Shown: positions 1 to 6,569, counted from the stretch's first letter. The stretch is DNA of 8,677 bases from Chloroflexota bacterium (GCA_012515695.1 JAAYXX010000279.1:1-8677), one strand, 5' to 3'. Made by a program: numbers and translations. The notes: generated from the sequence alone by a model not told the origin.

Positions 1-543
1 ATCTACGTGACCCACGACCAGATGGAAGCCATGACCATGGGTACCCGCATCGCTGTGATGCGCGACGGTATCCTGCAGCAGGTCGATACGCCGACCACCC
101 TGTACAACTCGCCGCACAACGTATTCGTGGCTGGCTTTATCGGCAGCCCCGCTATGAACTTCTTTGACGTGACCCTCACCGGCACGAAAGAAGATATGTA
201 CATCGACGGTGGCTCCTTCAAGGTCAAGGTCCCGGCCGCCAAGGCGCAGAACCTCCACGACTACCTTGGCAAGCAGGTCGTCTTTGGCATTCGCCCCGAG
301 GATATTAGTGACCCCGAATACGCGCCGCCCAACATCATCGGCGCCCCTGTCAAGACTCGCGTCGACGTGACCGAGTTGATGGGCCACGAAATCTTCTTGT
401 ACCTGCTCACCGGCTCCAAGAGCTTTATCGCGCGCGTTGACCCGCGTAGCTCGGCCCGTGTCGGCCAGGATATCGAAGTGCTGTTCAACATGGACAACAT
501 GCACATCTTTGACCGCGACACCGAGATCGCTATCACGCACTAG
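1..543 (+). CDS. ABC sugar importer ATPase, MalK/UgpC type (C-terminal half, 5' end outside window)
   Basis: The reading frame is open from the first base and 180 residues are visible. They begin at the H-loop of the nucleotide-binding domain (VTHDQMEAM), then GILQQVDTPTTLYNSPHNVFVAGFIG. This is the usual end of the NBD in the MalK/UgpC/MsmX group, where PxNxFVAxFIGSPxMN is characteristic. The rest is the family's OB-fold/TOBE regulatory domain, with FGIRPEDI and the ending NMDNMHIFDRDTEIAI, which resembles the MalK C-terminus. Walker A, Walker B and the LSGGQ signature must lie upstream. The visible part matches the expected 3' half of a roughly 370-residue protein, so only the window edge truncates it. 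Such ATPases energise CUT1 importers for oligosaccharides or glycerol-3-phosphate and are often shared between transporters, so the substrate cannot be read from this fragment. A strong terminator follows, making it the last gene of its unit. Confidence 0.93.
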   Translation: MYVTHDQMEAMTMGTRIAVMRDGILQQVDTPTTLYNSPHNVFVAGFIGSPAMNFFDVTLTGTKEDMYIDGGSFKVKVPAAKAQNLHDYLGKQVVFGIRPEDISDPEYAPPNIIGAPVKTRVDVTELMGHEIFLYLLTGSKSFIARVDPRSSARVGQDIEVLFNMDNMHIFDRDTEIAITH

Positions 544-556
544 GCTCTGTAACTAC

Positions 557-593
557 GAGAGGACGGGCGTGCCCGTCCTCTCTTTTTTTATTT
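557..593 (+). terminator. Rho-independent terminator of the sugar ABC ATPase gene
   Basis: A perfect 12-bp stem (GAGAGGACGGGC at 557-568 pairing with 571-582) is followed at once by seven T residues (583-589) and a further T-rich stretch. It begins 13 bases after the stop codon. On the minus strand the hairpin is not followed by a T tract, so it mainly serves the plus-strand gene. Confidence 0.95.
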
Positions 594-621
594 CGCGCAA
601 TAGAAGCTGCTCGCCAGCCCC

Positions 622-987
622 CTACCGCCGCCGCAGGTAGAACAGAATCTCGACCAGCACCACGACCACCGCCAGGATCACGCCGATGGGCCAGGTCAGC
701 AGGCGAATAAACCGCAGGGTCATCAATACCACAGACAACGCCCCCAGCAATCCCCCCTCGCGCATCACCCGCCGCATGTCCCCGCGTTCGCCCAGCGGCG
801 CAGCCAGCCGCGCATTCACCACATACGCCACCGGCATGGCCGTCAGGGTGATCGCCAGCCCCCACACCACCAGGAACACCAACTGATTTAGCGAGTCTGG
901 CGGCTTGCGGTTCATCAGCGTAATGAGGCCCGCCCACATCACGAGCGCCAGCACAAACACGCACAGCAGAATGGTTTTGTTACGCAT
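622..987 (-). CDS. Unrecognised small integral membrane protein, four predicted helices
   Basis: This is a 121-residue hydrophobic protein. Four likely membrane segments lie at about residues 6-25, 36-57, 79-94 and 97-118, with short charged loops (RKPPDS; GERGDMRRVMRE) and an RRR C-terminus. The positive-inside rule suggests that the loop around residues 59-77 and the C-terminus are cytoplasmic. I do not recognise the family and see no catalytic motif. The ATG at 985-987 is preceded only by a weak purine-rich stretch, but a good minus-strand promoter (1018-1045) lies just upstream and would give a leader of about 25 bases. The gene stands alone: it converges on the sugar ABC ATPase gene and diverges from the ABC-F gene. 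An overlapping 143-codon frame on the same strand (533-964) is Ala/Gly/Arg-rich and looks like a GC shadow. The hydrophobic periodicity and promoter support this frame. Confidence 0.72.
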   Translation of the reverse strand: MRNKTILLCVFVLALVMWAGLITLMNRKPPDSLNQLVFLVVWGLAITLTAMPVAYVVNARLAAPLGERGDMRRVMREGGLLGALSVVLMTLRFIRLLTWPIGVILAVVVVLVEILFYLRRR

Positions 988-1017
988 TTTCCACTTTCGG
1001 CAGCTTGTTATAGGGCC

Positions 1018-1045
1018 ATTATACCCCGGATTAGCCGCACATCAA
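1018..1045 (-). promoter_or_regulatory. Sigma-70-type promoter for the small membrane protein gene
   Basis: Read on the minus strand, TTGATG (1040-1045) is followed by a 16-base spacer and a perfect TATAAT (1018-1023). Transcription would start near base 1011, about 25 bases before the ATG at 987. The -35 box matches 4 of 6 consensus positions. Confidence 0.6.
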
Positions 1046-1080
1046 GGCCCCGCGCGCGGCCTCCACCACACCTTGCCCAA

Positions 1081-1109
1081 TTGGTCGCTGTTCGCGGATA
1101 TGGTATAAT
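1081..1109 (+). promoter_or_regulatory. Extended -10 promoter for the ABC-F/coaE unit
   Basis: A perfect TATAAT at 1104-1109 is preceded by TGG (1101-1103), giving an extended -10 (TGnTATAAT). A weak -35 candidate, TTGGTC (1081-1086), lies 17 bases upstream. Transcription would begin near 1116, leaving an unusually long leader of about 125 bases before the ABC-F start codon. Confidence 0.6.
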
Positions 1110-1125
1110 GAGCGCATTCTGCGGT

Positions 1126-1221
1126 ATGCGCCGCATGCACATGCGCCGCGTGGCCCGGCGTGGGGACCGACCAACCTGTTGTAAAGCCCCTGCCCGCTAT
1201 TTCTATACCCCAGCCATTTGA
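1126..1221 (+). CDS. Possible 31-codon leader ORF upstream of the ABC-F gene (speculative)
   Basis: An ATG at 1126 opens a frame of 31 codons ending in TGA at 1219-1221, 19 bases before the ABC-F start. The predicted peptide is basic at its N-terminus (MRRMHMRRVARR) and ends in CCKAPARYFYTPAI. An earlier in-frame ATG at 1108 overlaps the -10 box, so it could not be used from that promoter. I see no convincing Shine-Dalgarno sequence, and the frame may exist by chance. The DNA also carries a 9-base direct repeat (ATGCGCCGC at 1126-1134 and 1141-1149) and an inverted repeat (CGCATG 1132-1137, CATGCG 1140-1145) that could fold in RNA. Some ABC-F resistance genes are controlled by leader peptides; linking that to this ORF is inference. 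Confidence 0.2.
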   Translation: MRRMHMRRVARRGDRPTCCKAPARYFYTPAI

Positions 1222-1240
1222 GAATTTCATGGATTGATTT

Positions 1241-3184
1241 ATGTCTATTCTCTCCGGACGACAACTAGCCAAATACTATGGCGCCCAGGATGTTTTTGCC
1301 AACGTCAGCTTTGATATCGCGCGCGGCGATAAAATCGGATTCGTCGGGCCGAACGGCACTGGCAAGACGACCCTGCTGCGTATCATCCTTAGGCTTGAAG
1401 AACCCACGGACGGAACGGTGAGCCGCGCTCGCAACCTGCGCGTGGGCTATCTGCCCCAAAACTCGGAATTCCCCAGCCAGCAGACGGTCTACCGCGAGAT
1501 GCTGAACGTGTTCGACGCCCTGCGCGAGCAACAGCGCGCCCTTGCTGCGCTCGCCTCCGAGATGTCCAGGACGCCAGATTCCGCCGAACTCGTACAGCAA
1601 TACGCCAAGGCCGAACAGCAGTTCGAGCTGGCGGGCGGCTATGAATACGAAAACCGCATCCATAGAGTGTTGAGCGGGCTGGGCTTTGCGAGTAGCATGT
1701 ATTCCTGGCCGATTGCCGTACTCAGCGGCGGTCAGGTAACGCGGGCCTTGCTGGCGAAACTGCTCCTGCAAGAACCCGAACTACTCGTGCTCGACGAACC
1801 GACCAACTACCTCGACCTGGACGCCCTGGAATGGCTCGAGTCGTACCTTCAGGAGTGGAAACAAAGCCTGCTGGTCGTCTCCCATGACCGCTACTTTCTG
1901 GACAAGGTGGTCTCTCGCATCTGGGAGATGGACCACGGTTCGCTGGAAACATACCGGGGCAACTATAGCCATTATGTCCAGCAGCGAGCAGACCGCCGAC
2001 TGCGCCAGTTGCGCGAGTATCAGGAGCAGCAAGAGCTAATCGCCAAGACCGAGGATTTCATCCGGCGGTATGGCGCGGGGCAGCGCAGCAAAGAAGCCCA
2101 GGGCCGCGAAACCAGGTTGCGCCGCATGGAGCTGGTGGACCGCCCCCAGGAAGACAAACGCATGCACCTGCGTCTGGCTACCACACTGCGCTCCGGCGAC
2201 AACGTCCTCATGAGCGAGGGCGCTACCATCGGCTACCTCAGCAAGCCAGATCACCTGGCAGCCGGGGAGCCATCGGACGAACAGCATTGCCTGTTTGATA
2301 CCGGCGAGTTCCTGATCCAGCGCGGCCAGCGCGTGGCCCTGCTGGGGCCGAACGGCTGCGGCAAAACGACCTTTATCCGCACCGTGCTCGGCGATACATC
2401 GCCGCTACAAGGCCGCATCCGCCTGGGCGCTAGCGTCCGCATCGGCTACCTGCCGCAAAATCAGGGCTGGCTCGACGAGAACAAAACCGCGCTCGACCAC
2501 ATCCTGGAGGCCGGAAACCTTCAGGTGGAGGAGGCGCGTAACTTGCTGGGGCGCTTTTTGTTCTCCGGCGACGACGTGTTCAAGGTCGTCTCTATGCTTT
2601 CCGGCGGAGAGCGCGCCCGGCTTGGCCTCGCCATTCTCACGTTGCGCGGGGCCAACCTGCTGATCCTGGACGAGCCGACCACCCACCTGGATGTCGCTTC
2701 GCAAGAGATCCTTCAGGATGTGCTGGATGATTTCAACGGCACGATCCTGTTTGTCACGCACGACCGCTATCTCATCGACGCCCTGGCTACCCACGTGTGG
2801 GTAATCGGCGAGGGCCAAATGCGCCAGTTTGAGGGCAACTACTCGGCTTATATGCAGACTCTGGCCGAGGAAAAGGCCGCCGCAGCGGGAACCCCGAAGG
2901 AATCTGCGGGCCGGCCCAGCGAAGACGAACGCCGCATGGAGCGCAGAAAAGAGCGCGAGGCCCGGCAGCGCGTCCAATATGCCGAGCAGCTAGAGGCGAA
3001 CATCACCGACCTCGAACGGGAGCTAGACCGTCTCACCGAGTTGATTGACCGGGCCAGCGCGCAGCAGGACACGGCTCAGGTCCAATCGCTGGGGGCAGAG
3101 TACCAGCAGGTGCAGCAGCAGTTGAGCGAGCGCCTGCAAGAGTGGGAGCAGGTCATGAGCACGCTGTCTGGTGAGGCGCTCTAG
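1241..3184 (+). CDS. ABC-F family ATPase (ribosome-associated, Uup/YdiF-like architecture)
   Basis: The product is a soluble 647-residue protein with two ABC domains and no membrane segment, which defines ABC-F. Domain 1 has Walker A GPNGTGKTT (36-44), signature LSGGQ (161-165), Walker B LLVLDEPTNYLD (181-192, catalytic Glu186) and switch His215. A charged helical linker follows (about 245-320), the position of the P-site tRNA-interaction motif in this family. Domain 2 has Walker A GPNGCGKTT (369-377), LSGGE (453-457), LLILDEPTTHLD (473-484, Glu478) and His507. A Glu/Arg/Gln-rich coiled coil (about 555-640) ends the protein, as in Uup and YdiF. All catalytic residues are intact. Family members bind the ribosomal E site and rescue stalled translation, and some protect against antibiotics; the sequence alone does not decide which applies. 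Only a weak GGA lies before the ATG at 1241. The stop abuts the coaE start, so it is the first gene of a unit. Confidence 0.95.
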   Translation: MSILSGRQLAKYYGAQDVFANVSFDIARGDKIGFVGPNGTGKTTLLRIILRLEEPTDGTVSRARNLRVGYLPQNSEFPSQQTVYREMLNVFDALREQQRALAALASEMSRTPDSAELVQQYAKAEQQFELAGGYEYENRIHRVLSGLGFASSMYSWPIAVLSGGQVTRALLAKLLLQEPELLVLDEPTNYLDLDALEWLESYLQEWKQSLLVVSHDRYFLDKVVSRIWEMDHGSLETYRGNYSHYVQQRADRRLRQLREYQEQQELIAKTEDFIRRYGAGQRSKEAQGRETRLRRMELVDRPQEDKRMHLRLATTLRSGDNVLMSEGATIGYLSKPDHLAAGEPSDEQHCLFDTGEFLIQRGQRVALLGPNGCGKTTFIRTVLGDTSPLQGRIRLGASVRIGYLPQNQGWLDENKTALDHILEAGNLQVEEARNLLGRFLFSGDDVFKVVSMLSGGERARLGLAILTLRGANLLILDEPTTHLDVASQEILQDVLDDFNGTILFVTHDRYLIDALATHVWVIGEGQMRQFEGNYSAYMQTLAEEKAAAAGTPKESAGRPSEDERRMERRKEREARQRVQYAEQLEANITDLERELDRLTELIDRASAQQDTAQVQSLGAEYQQVQQQLSERLQEWEQVMSTLSGEAL

Positions 3185-3817
3185 ATGTACGTCATCGGCC
3201 TGACGGGCAATATCGCCACGGGCAAAAGCACGGTGGCCGACATGCTCGCCCGCCTGGGCGCGTGCGTGTTGGATGCCGACAAGCTGGCCCACCAGGTCAT
3301 GCGCCCCGGCACCGAGACCTATCGGCGCATCGTTGGCCGCTTTGGCGAGGCTATCCTAAAGCCGGGTGGCGAGATCGACCGCCCGGCGCTTGGCGCTATC
3401 GTGTTCGCCGATCCCGCCGCTCTGCGCGACCTGGATGGAATTGTCCACCCAGCAGTGGTGGAAGAGTCCTTGCGTTGGCTGCAAGCCTGCGATAGGCCCG
3501 TTGCAGTCATCGAGGCCATCAAGCTGCTCGAAGCCAACATGCACCGCTACTGCGATGCCGTCTGGGTCGTCACTAGCTCGCGGGAACAACAGGTCAACCG
3601 GCTGGTGACAACCCGCTCGCTGACGACGGAACAGGCCGAACAGCGCATAGACGCCCAGCCCGACCCCCAGGAGAAAATCGCCCGCGCCGATGTCGTTATC
3701 GACAACTCTGGCAGCCTGGACGCGACCCGTGCCCAGGTGTTGCGGGCCTGGAACGCTATCCCCGGCGTGCCGCAGGCGACAGATATCCCCAAGGAAAAAG
3801 GAGGCTCGCGTCCGTGA
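3185..3817 (+). CDS. coaE: Dephospho-CoA kinase
   Basis: CoaE phosphorylates the ribose 3'-OH of dephospho-CoA using ATP, the last step of coenzyme A synthesis, in the cytoplasm. The 210-residue protein opens with the family P-loop GLTGNIATGKST (5-16), followed by DADKLAH (30-36), IDRPALGAIVFADP (64-77), the conserved His-Pro (88-89) and a lid region with the usual order of motifs (REQQVNRL, TTEQAEQRIDAQ, ADVVIDN). The segment that commonly reads PLLFE is IEAIKLLEA here (109-117), which may be lineage-specific. The ATG directly follows the TAG of the ABC-F gene, and a ribosome-binding site GGTGAGG (3170-3176) lies inside the upstream gene, so coupled translation is likely. The last 4 bases overlap the next gene. 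The C-terminal tail (about 195-210) is longer than the kinase fold needs, and its codons carry the next gene's ribosome-binding site. Confidence 0.95.
   Translation: MYVIGLTGNIATGKSTVADMLARLGACVLDADKLAHQVMRPGTETYRRIVGRFGEAILKPGGEIDRPALGAIVFADPAALRDLDGIVHPAVVEESLRWLQACDRPVAVIEAIKLLEANMHRYCDAVWVVTSSREQQVNRLVTTRSLTTEQAEQRIDAQPDPQEKIARADVVIDNSGSLDATRAQVLRAWNAIPGVPQATDIPKEKGGSRP
3798..3804 (+). promoter_or_regulatory. Strong ribosome-binding site for the GTG-started small membrane protein
   Basis: AAGGAGG, a near-perfect Shine-Dalgarno sequence, lies inside the 3' end of coaE and 9 bases before the GTG at 3814. It is the best such site in the window and is the main reason for accepting the small downstream ORF and its GTG start. 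Confidence 0.8.
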
Positions 3818-4005
3818 AACGTTCTGCACCCTGGCCCCAGCGACACCCGCGCCTGACCATGTGGACCGTGCTGGCAGTCGGCATGATCGCCATACTGCTG
3901 GTGGCCGCCCACGGCAAAGGCTTTTCCGTGGGACAGTTCGGTTGGCTGGTGGCCTCCTGCGTGGCCCTGGCCGGAGCCTGTAGCTGGATCATCGGTTGGG
4001 AGTAG
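3814..4005 (+). CDS. Unrecognised 63-residue membrane protein with two helices
   Basis: A GTG start overlaps the coaE stop (GTGA, 4 bases) and has an excellent AAGGAGG site 9 bases upstream, so translation is well supported despite the short length. The product has a basic N-terminus (MKRSAPWPQRHPR), two predicted membrane helices (about residues 15-33 and 41-61) joined by a short Gly-containing loop (HGKGFSVGQ), and ends GWE. The basic N-terminus suggests that both ends are cytoplasmic. I do not recognise the family, and no catalytic motif is visible. It sits between coaE and the glycogen synthase-like gene, 37 bases before the latter's start. Its role could be anything from a small membrane adaptor to a lineage-specific protein of unknown function. 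Confidence 0.75.
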   Translation: MKRSAPWPQRHPRLTMWTVLAVGMIAILLVAAHGKGFSVGQFGWLVASCVALAGACSWIIGWE

Positions 4006-4030
4006 AGTTCTCTGTACTACACATCAATGA

Positions 4031-4036
4031 AGGGGG
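4031..4036 (+). promoter_or_regulatory. Ribosome-binding site supporting a TTG start
   Basis: AGGGGG, within a longer purine run (4029-4037), lies 6 bases before the TTG at 4043. The nearby ATG at 4027 is out of frame. The first in-frame ATG (4085) falls inside the conserved N-terminal strand of the protein, so TTG is the likely start. Confidence 0.6.
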
Positions 4037-4042
4037 ATCCAC

Positions 4043-5551
4043 TTGAGCACCAAGAGCACCACACACCCTTTGAGGATCCTGGTCATGGCAGCCGAGTCCG
4101 TCCCCTTTACCAAAACGGGCGAGGTCGCCGAAGTAGTCGGCGCACTGACGAAAACACTATACCATATGGGCCAGGACGTGCGCGTCTGCATACCCTGTTA
4201 TAGCCAGATCAAAGAGAGCATGGACCTGGAGCAGGTCGGAGAGCCTTTTCCAGTGCCAATGGATGGACACAGGGAACTGGCAACCGTCTACCGCGCTCCC
4301 GCCGACCAGGTGCCCGTCTATCTGATAGACAACCCGCGATACTTTGGCCGCGAGATCATCTCCCGCCAGATGGATGACGCCGAGCCGTTCGTGTTTTACT
4401 GTCGCGCCGGACTGGAAATGCTGCGGCAGCCCGGCATCGCCTGGCAACCCGACGTGATCCACTGTCACGATTGGCATACCGGCGTCGTCCCCAACTGGCT
4501 ACGAACCATTTACCGACAAGACCCCTTCTTCCAGGATACCGCCGCCGTCTTTACCATCCACCGGCTGGCACAACAGGGGATTTTCAGCTATCGCGTGCTT
4601 CAAGTAGCCGGGCTGGAGGCTTTTGGCTTCATCCACTATCCGGATATGTCCGACCTGACCGAACTAGTCAACCTGCTGGGCCGAGGCGTCTACTTCTCGG
4701 ACGCCATCACCACCGTCAGCGAGACCTACGCGCAACAGATCCAGACGCCCGAATACGGCGAGCAACTCGACCCTTTGCTGTGCGACAAACGCGATCGGCT
4801 GTTCGGCATCACGAACCGCATCGACACCGCCAAATTCGACCCATCAACAGACCCAGCCATCATCTCTACCTATGACGCCACCACGCTAGAGCAGCGCCCA
4901 GCAAACAAGGCCCAACTCCAGCGCAACGCCGGCCTTCTGCAGGACGAGCACGCTCCGCTCATCGGCATGGTCTCCCGCCTGAGCAGCATCAAAGGCTTTG
5001 ACCTGCTGGCCGAGCTGATCCCTGGCCTCATGAGCACCACTCCCGTGCAACTTGTGATTCAAGGGGTCGGCGATCCGGTATATCACGAACTGTTCCTGCA
5101 ATACCGCAAGCAGTACGCGGGGCGCATCGCTTTCCAGGCCACGTTTAGCGAGAGCATGGAGCGACGCATCTATGCGGGCAGCGACATATTCCTGATGCCT
5201 TCCCTCGTCGAACCGTGCGGCCTGGGGCAGATGATCGCCATGCGCTACGGCGCGGTGCCCGTCGTGCGCGCCACAGGCGGCCTGGCCGATACCGTACAAG
5301 ACTATGACCCGGCCACCAACACCGGCACCGGCTTTACCTTCTCCGCGTACGACAAAATGGCTCTCTTTGCTGCCATCGTTCGCGCCGTGGAAACCTACAG
5401 GCATCGTCCCATCTGGCGGGGATTGCAGCAACGGGGCATGACCGCCGACCTGTCCTGGGACGAGGCTGCCGCCAGATATCTTCAAGTCTACCACTGGGCG
5501 CGACAGCAAAGACTGAACACCAACTCTATCGAGGATGCGACCCAACTATGA
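4043..5551 (+). CDS. Glycogen/starch synthase-like glycosyltransferase (GT5), divergent in several conserved motifs
   Basis: The 502-residue protein has the GT-B fold and motif order of bacterial glycogen synthase (GlgA), which adds glucose from ADP-glucose to alpha-1,4-glucan. Recognisable blocks are RILVMAAESVPFTKTG (11-26), YLIDNPRYF (93-101), HCHDWHTG (140-147), TIHRLAQQGIF (171-181), TTVSETYAQQIQTPEYG (223-239), SRLSSIKGFDLL (311-322), EPCGLGQMIAMRYGAVPVV (390-408) and TGGLADTV (411-418). His145, Arg312, Lys317, Glu390 and Cys392, equivalents of known GlgA active-site residues, are kept. Several near-invariant positions differ: KTGG is KTGE (24-27), HNL is HRL (173-175), NGID is NRID (258-261), and RLxxQKG has Ile316 for Gln. 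It may be a glycogen synthase paralogue with altered donor or acceptor use. The TTG start is chosen from the ribosome-binding site and conserved N-terminus. The stop overlaps the amidase start by 4 bases (ATGA). Confidence 0.88.
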   Translation: MSTKSTTHPLRILVMAAESVPFTKTGEVAEVVGALTKTLYHMGQDVRVCIPCYSQIKESMDLEQVGEPFPVPMDGHRELATVYRAPADQVPVYLIDNPRYFGREIISRQMDDAEPFVFYCRAGLEMLRQPGIAWQPDVIHCHDWHTGVVPNWLRTIYRQDPFFQDTAAVFTIHRLAQQGIFSYRVLQVAGLEAFGFIHYPDMSDLTELVNLLGRGVYFSDAITTVSETYAQQIQTPEYGEQLDPLLCDKRDRLFGITNRIDTAKFDPSTDPAIISTYDATTLEQRPANKAQLQRNAGLLQDEHAPLIGMVSRLSSIKGFDLLAELIPGLMSTTPVQLVIQGVGDPVYHELFLQYRKQYAGRIAFQATFSESMERRIYAGSDIFLMPSLVEPCGLGQMIAMRYGAVPVVRATGGLADTVQDYDPATNTGTGFTFSAYDKMALFAAIVRAVETYRHRPIWRGLQQRGMTADLSWDEAAARYLQVYHWARQQRLNTNSIEDATQL

Positions 5552-6522
5552 AGATGCAACGTGTGACTACTGCAATCCTGACGGCAATCATCATCTGCGC
5601 GCTCTTGACAGCCTGCGCTGCCCAGCAAGGGCAGACGCCCGATCCAGCAAGCACAGTCACCCCCATCGAGGTGGCTGCCGAAACCGAGCCTACCACAGCG
5701 CCCACCGAAGAGCCGCCCACGCTCGCGCCCACACTCACCAACACGCCCGCGCCAACCGAGACGCCCGCGCCCACAGACACACCGACGGCCACGCCGACAT
5801 CGGCTGCTCCCAAGCCGCTGATCGCCCTGGACCCCGGCCACGGAGGCGTCGACCTGGGTGCGCGCCACTTTGACGCGGCAGGCAAATTTACCATGCACGA
5901 GAGCAAGGCCGCCCTGGAAATTTGCTTGCGCTTGAGTGAAATACTGCAAGAGCGGGGCTACCGGGTACTGCTCACCCGCGATGACAACTATTCCCTGATG
6001 GACGCCAAGACCGAGGAAGAGTACGATACGATCAAAGAATTGCAGATGCGGCTGGACAAGGTGAACGAAGCCCAGGCGGACTTGTTCCTGTCCATCCACA
6101 TGAACGGATACGATGGCGGCTCGCACGCGGCCACGCAAGAGGTCTGGGGAACCATGACCCTGTACTGCGATCAGCGTCCCTTCAGCGACAGCAACCGCCG
6201 CTTTGCCGAACTGGCGCACGCCGCCGTGCTCGACGCGCTGACCAACCTGGGCCACGACGCCAAAGACCGGGGCATCCAATTGGACAACAGCATGCCCGAT
6301 CCCGGCCAGCCCCCCAGACACCTGATTGTGCTGGGGCCACAGTCTGACCGCATCGTTCGCCCGTCGCAAATGCCCGGCATTCTCAGCGAGCCGGTGTTCA
6401 TCTCCAGCGACGCCGAAGAAGCGATTCTGGCTGACCCCGAGGGGATTGACGCGCTGGCACACGCCTATGCCGACGCCATTGACGCCTATTTCGCCGAGCA
6501 GGCCGACACCAGCGCCGAGTAG
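5548..6522 (+). CDS. Lipoprotein N-acetylmuramoyl-L-alanine amidase (Amidase_3 family)
   Basis: This enzyme cleaves the bond between N-acetylmuramic acid and L-Ala in peptidoglycan. The 324-residue protein starts with a lipoprotein signal peptide: KMQR, a hydrophobic core, then lipobox LTAC with the lipidated Cys at 23. A Thr/Pro/Ala/Glu-rich linker (about 30-88) would hold the enzyme away from the membrane. The zinc-dependent Amidase_3 domain (about 90-318) has DPGHGG (95-100, His98), Glu118, SIHMNG (182-187, His184) and SEPVFIS (280-286, catalytic Glu281), so the ligand set looks complete. An acidic stretch around 145-170 is a possible helical insertion, the region that shields the active site in some amidases. 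No LysM, SH3 or SPOR wall-binding domain is present. ATG 5548 overlaps the upstream stop (ATGA); a second ATG at 5554 would also leave a workable signal peptide. A long hairpin follows 47 bases after the stop. Confidence 0.93.
   Translation: MKMQRVTTAILTAIIICALLTACAAQQGQTPDPASTVTPIEVAAETEPTTAPTEEPPTLAPTLTNTPAPTETPAPTDTPTATPTSAAPKPLIALDPGHGGVDLGARHFDAAGKFTMHESKAALEICLRLSEILQERGYRVLLTRDDNYSLMDAKTEEEYDTIKELQMRLDKVNEAQADLFLSIHMNGYDGGSHAATQEVWGTMTLYCDQRPFSDSNRRFAELAHAAVLDALTNLGHDAKDRGIQLDNSMPDPGQPPRHLIVLGPQSDRIVRPSQMPGILSEPVFISSDAEEAILADPEGIDALAHAYADAIDAYFAEQADTSAE
5683..5799 (+). repeat. Low-complexity Thr/Pro-coding repeat (amidase linker)
   Basis: Imperfect repeats of ACGCCCGCGCCMACMGA-like units encode TPAPTET/TPAPTDT and related residues. 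The repetition is strongest at 5746-5790. It codes for a flexible extracytoplasmic tether, not a CRISPR or mobile repeat. Similar linkers are common in Chloroflexota exported proteins. Confidence 0.7.
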
Positions 6523-6569
6523 CCGCGGCATCCTGTCGCGCTGCTTCCGCGCCACCACGCCAACCAACA

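Larger units (their letters stand above)
988..1240. other. Divergent intergenic region (253 bp)
   Basis: This region separates the small membrane protein gene (leftward) from the ABC-F gene (rightward). It contains one promoter-like element on each strand, about 35 bases apart, and a rightward leader of about 125 bases. Long minus-strand frames across it and into the ABC-F gene have no ribosome-binding site or recognisable family and look like shadows. Confidence 0.7.

Noticed and set aside
1031..1272. Two overlapping minus-strand ORFs of about 76 codons across the intergenic region
   Set aside because: They overlap each other and the ABC-F start, lack ribosome-binding sites and cover the likely promoters.
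2405..2977. 190-codon minus-strand ORF within the ABC-F gene
   Set aside because: It is antisense to intact Walker/LSGGE motifs, with no ribosome-binding site or family resemblance.
4006..4042. Internal promoter before the glgA-like gene
   Set aside because: The 37-base gap is AT-richer than its surroundings but has no convincing -10/-35 pair.
4886..5545. 219-codon minus-strand ORF within the glgA-like gene
   Set aside because: It is a shadow of a well-conserved GT5 C-terminal domain.
5683..5799. Periodic repeats considered as a CRISPR array or mobile repeat
   Set aside because: Units are short, imperfect and in frame with a protein linker; there is no spacer structure.
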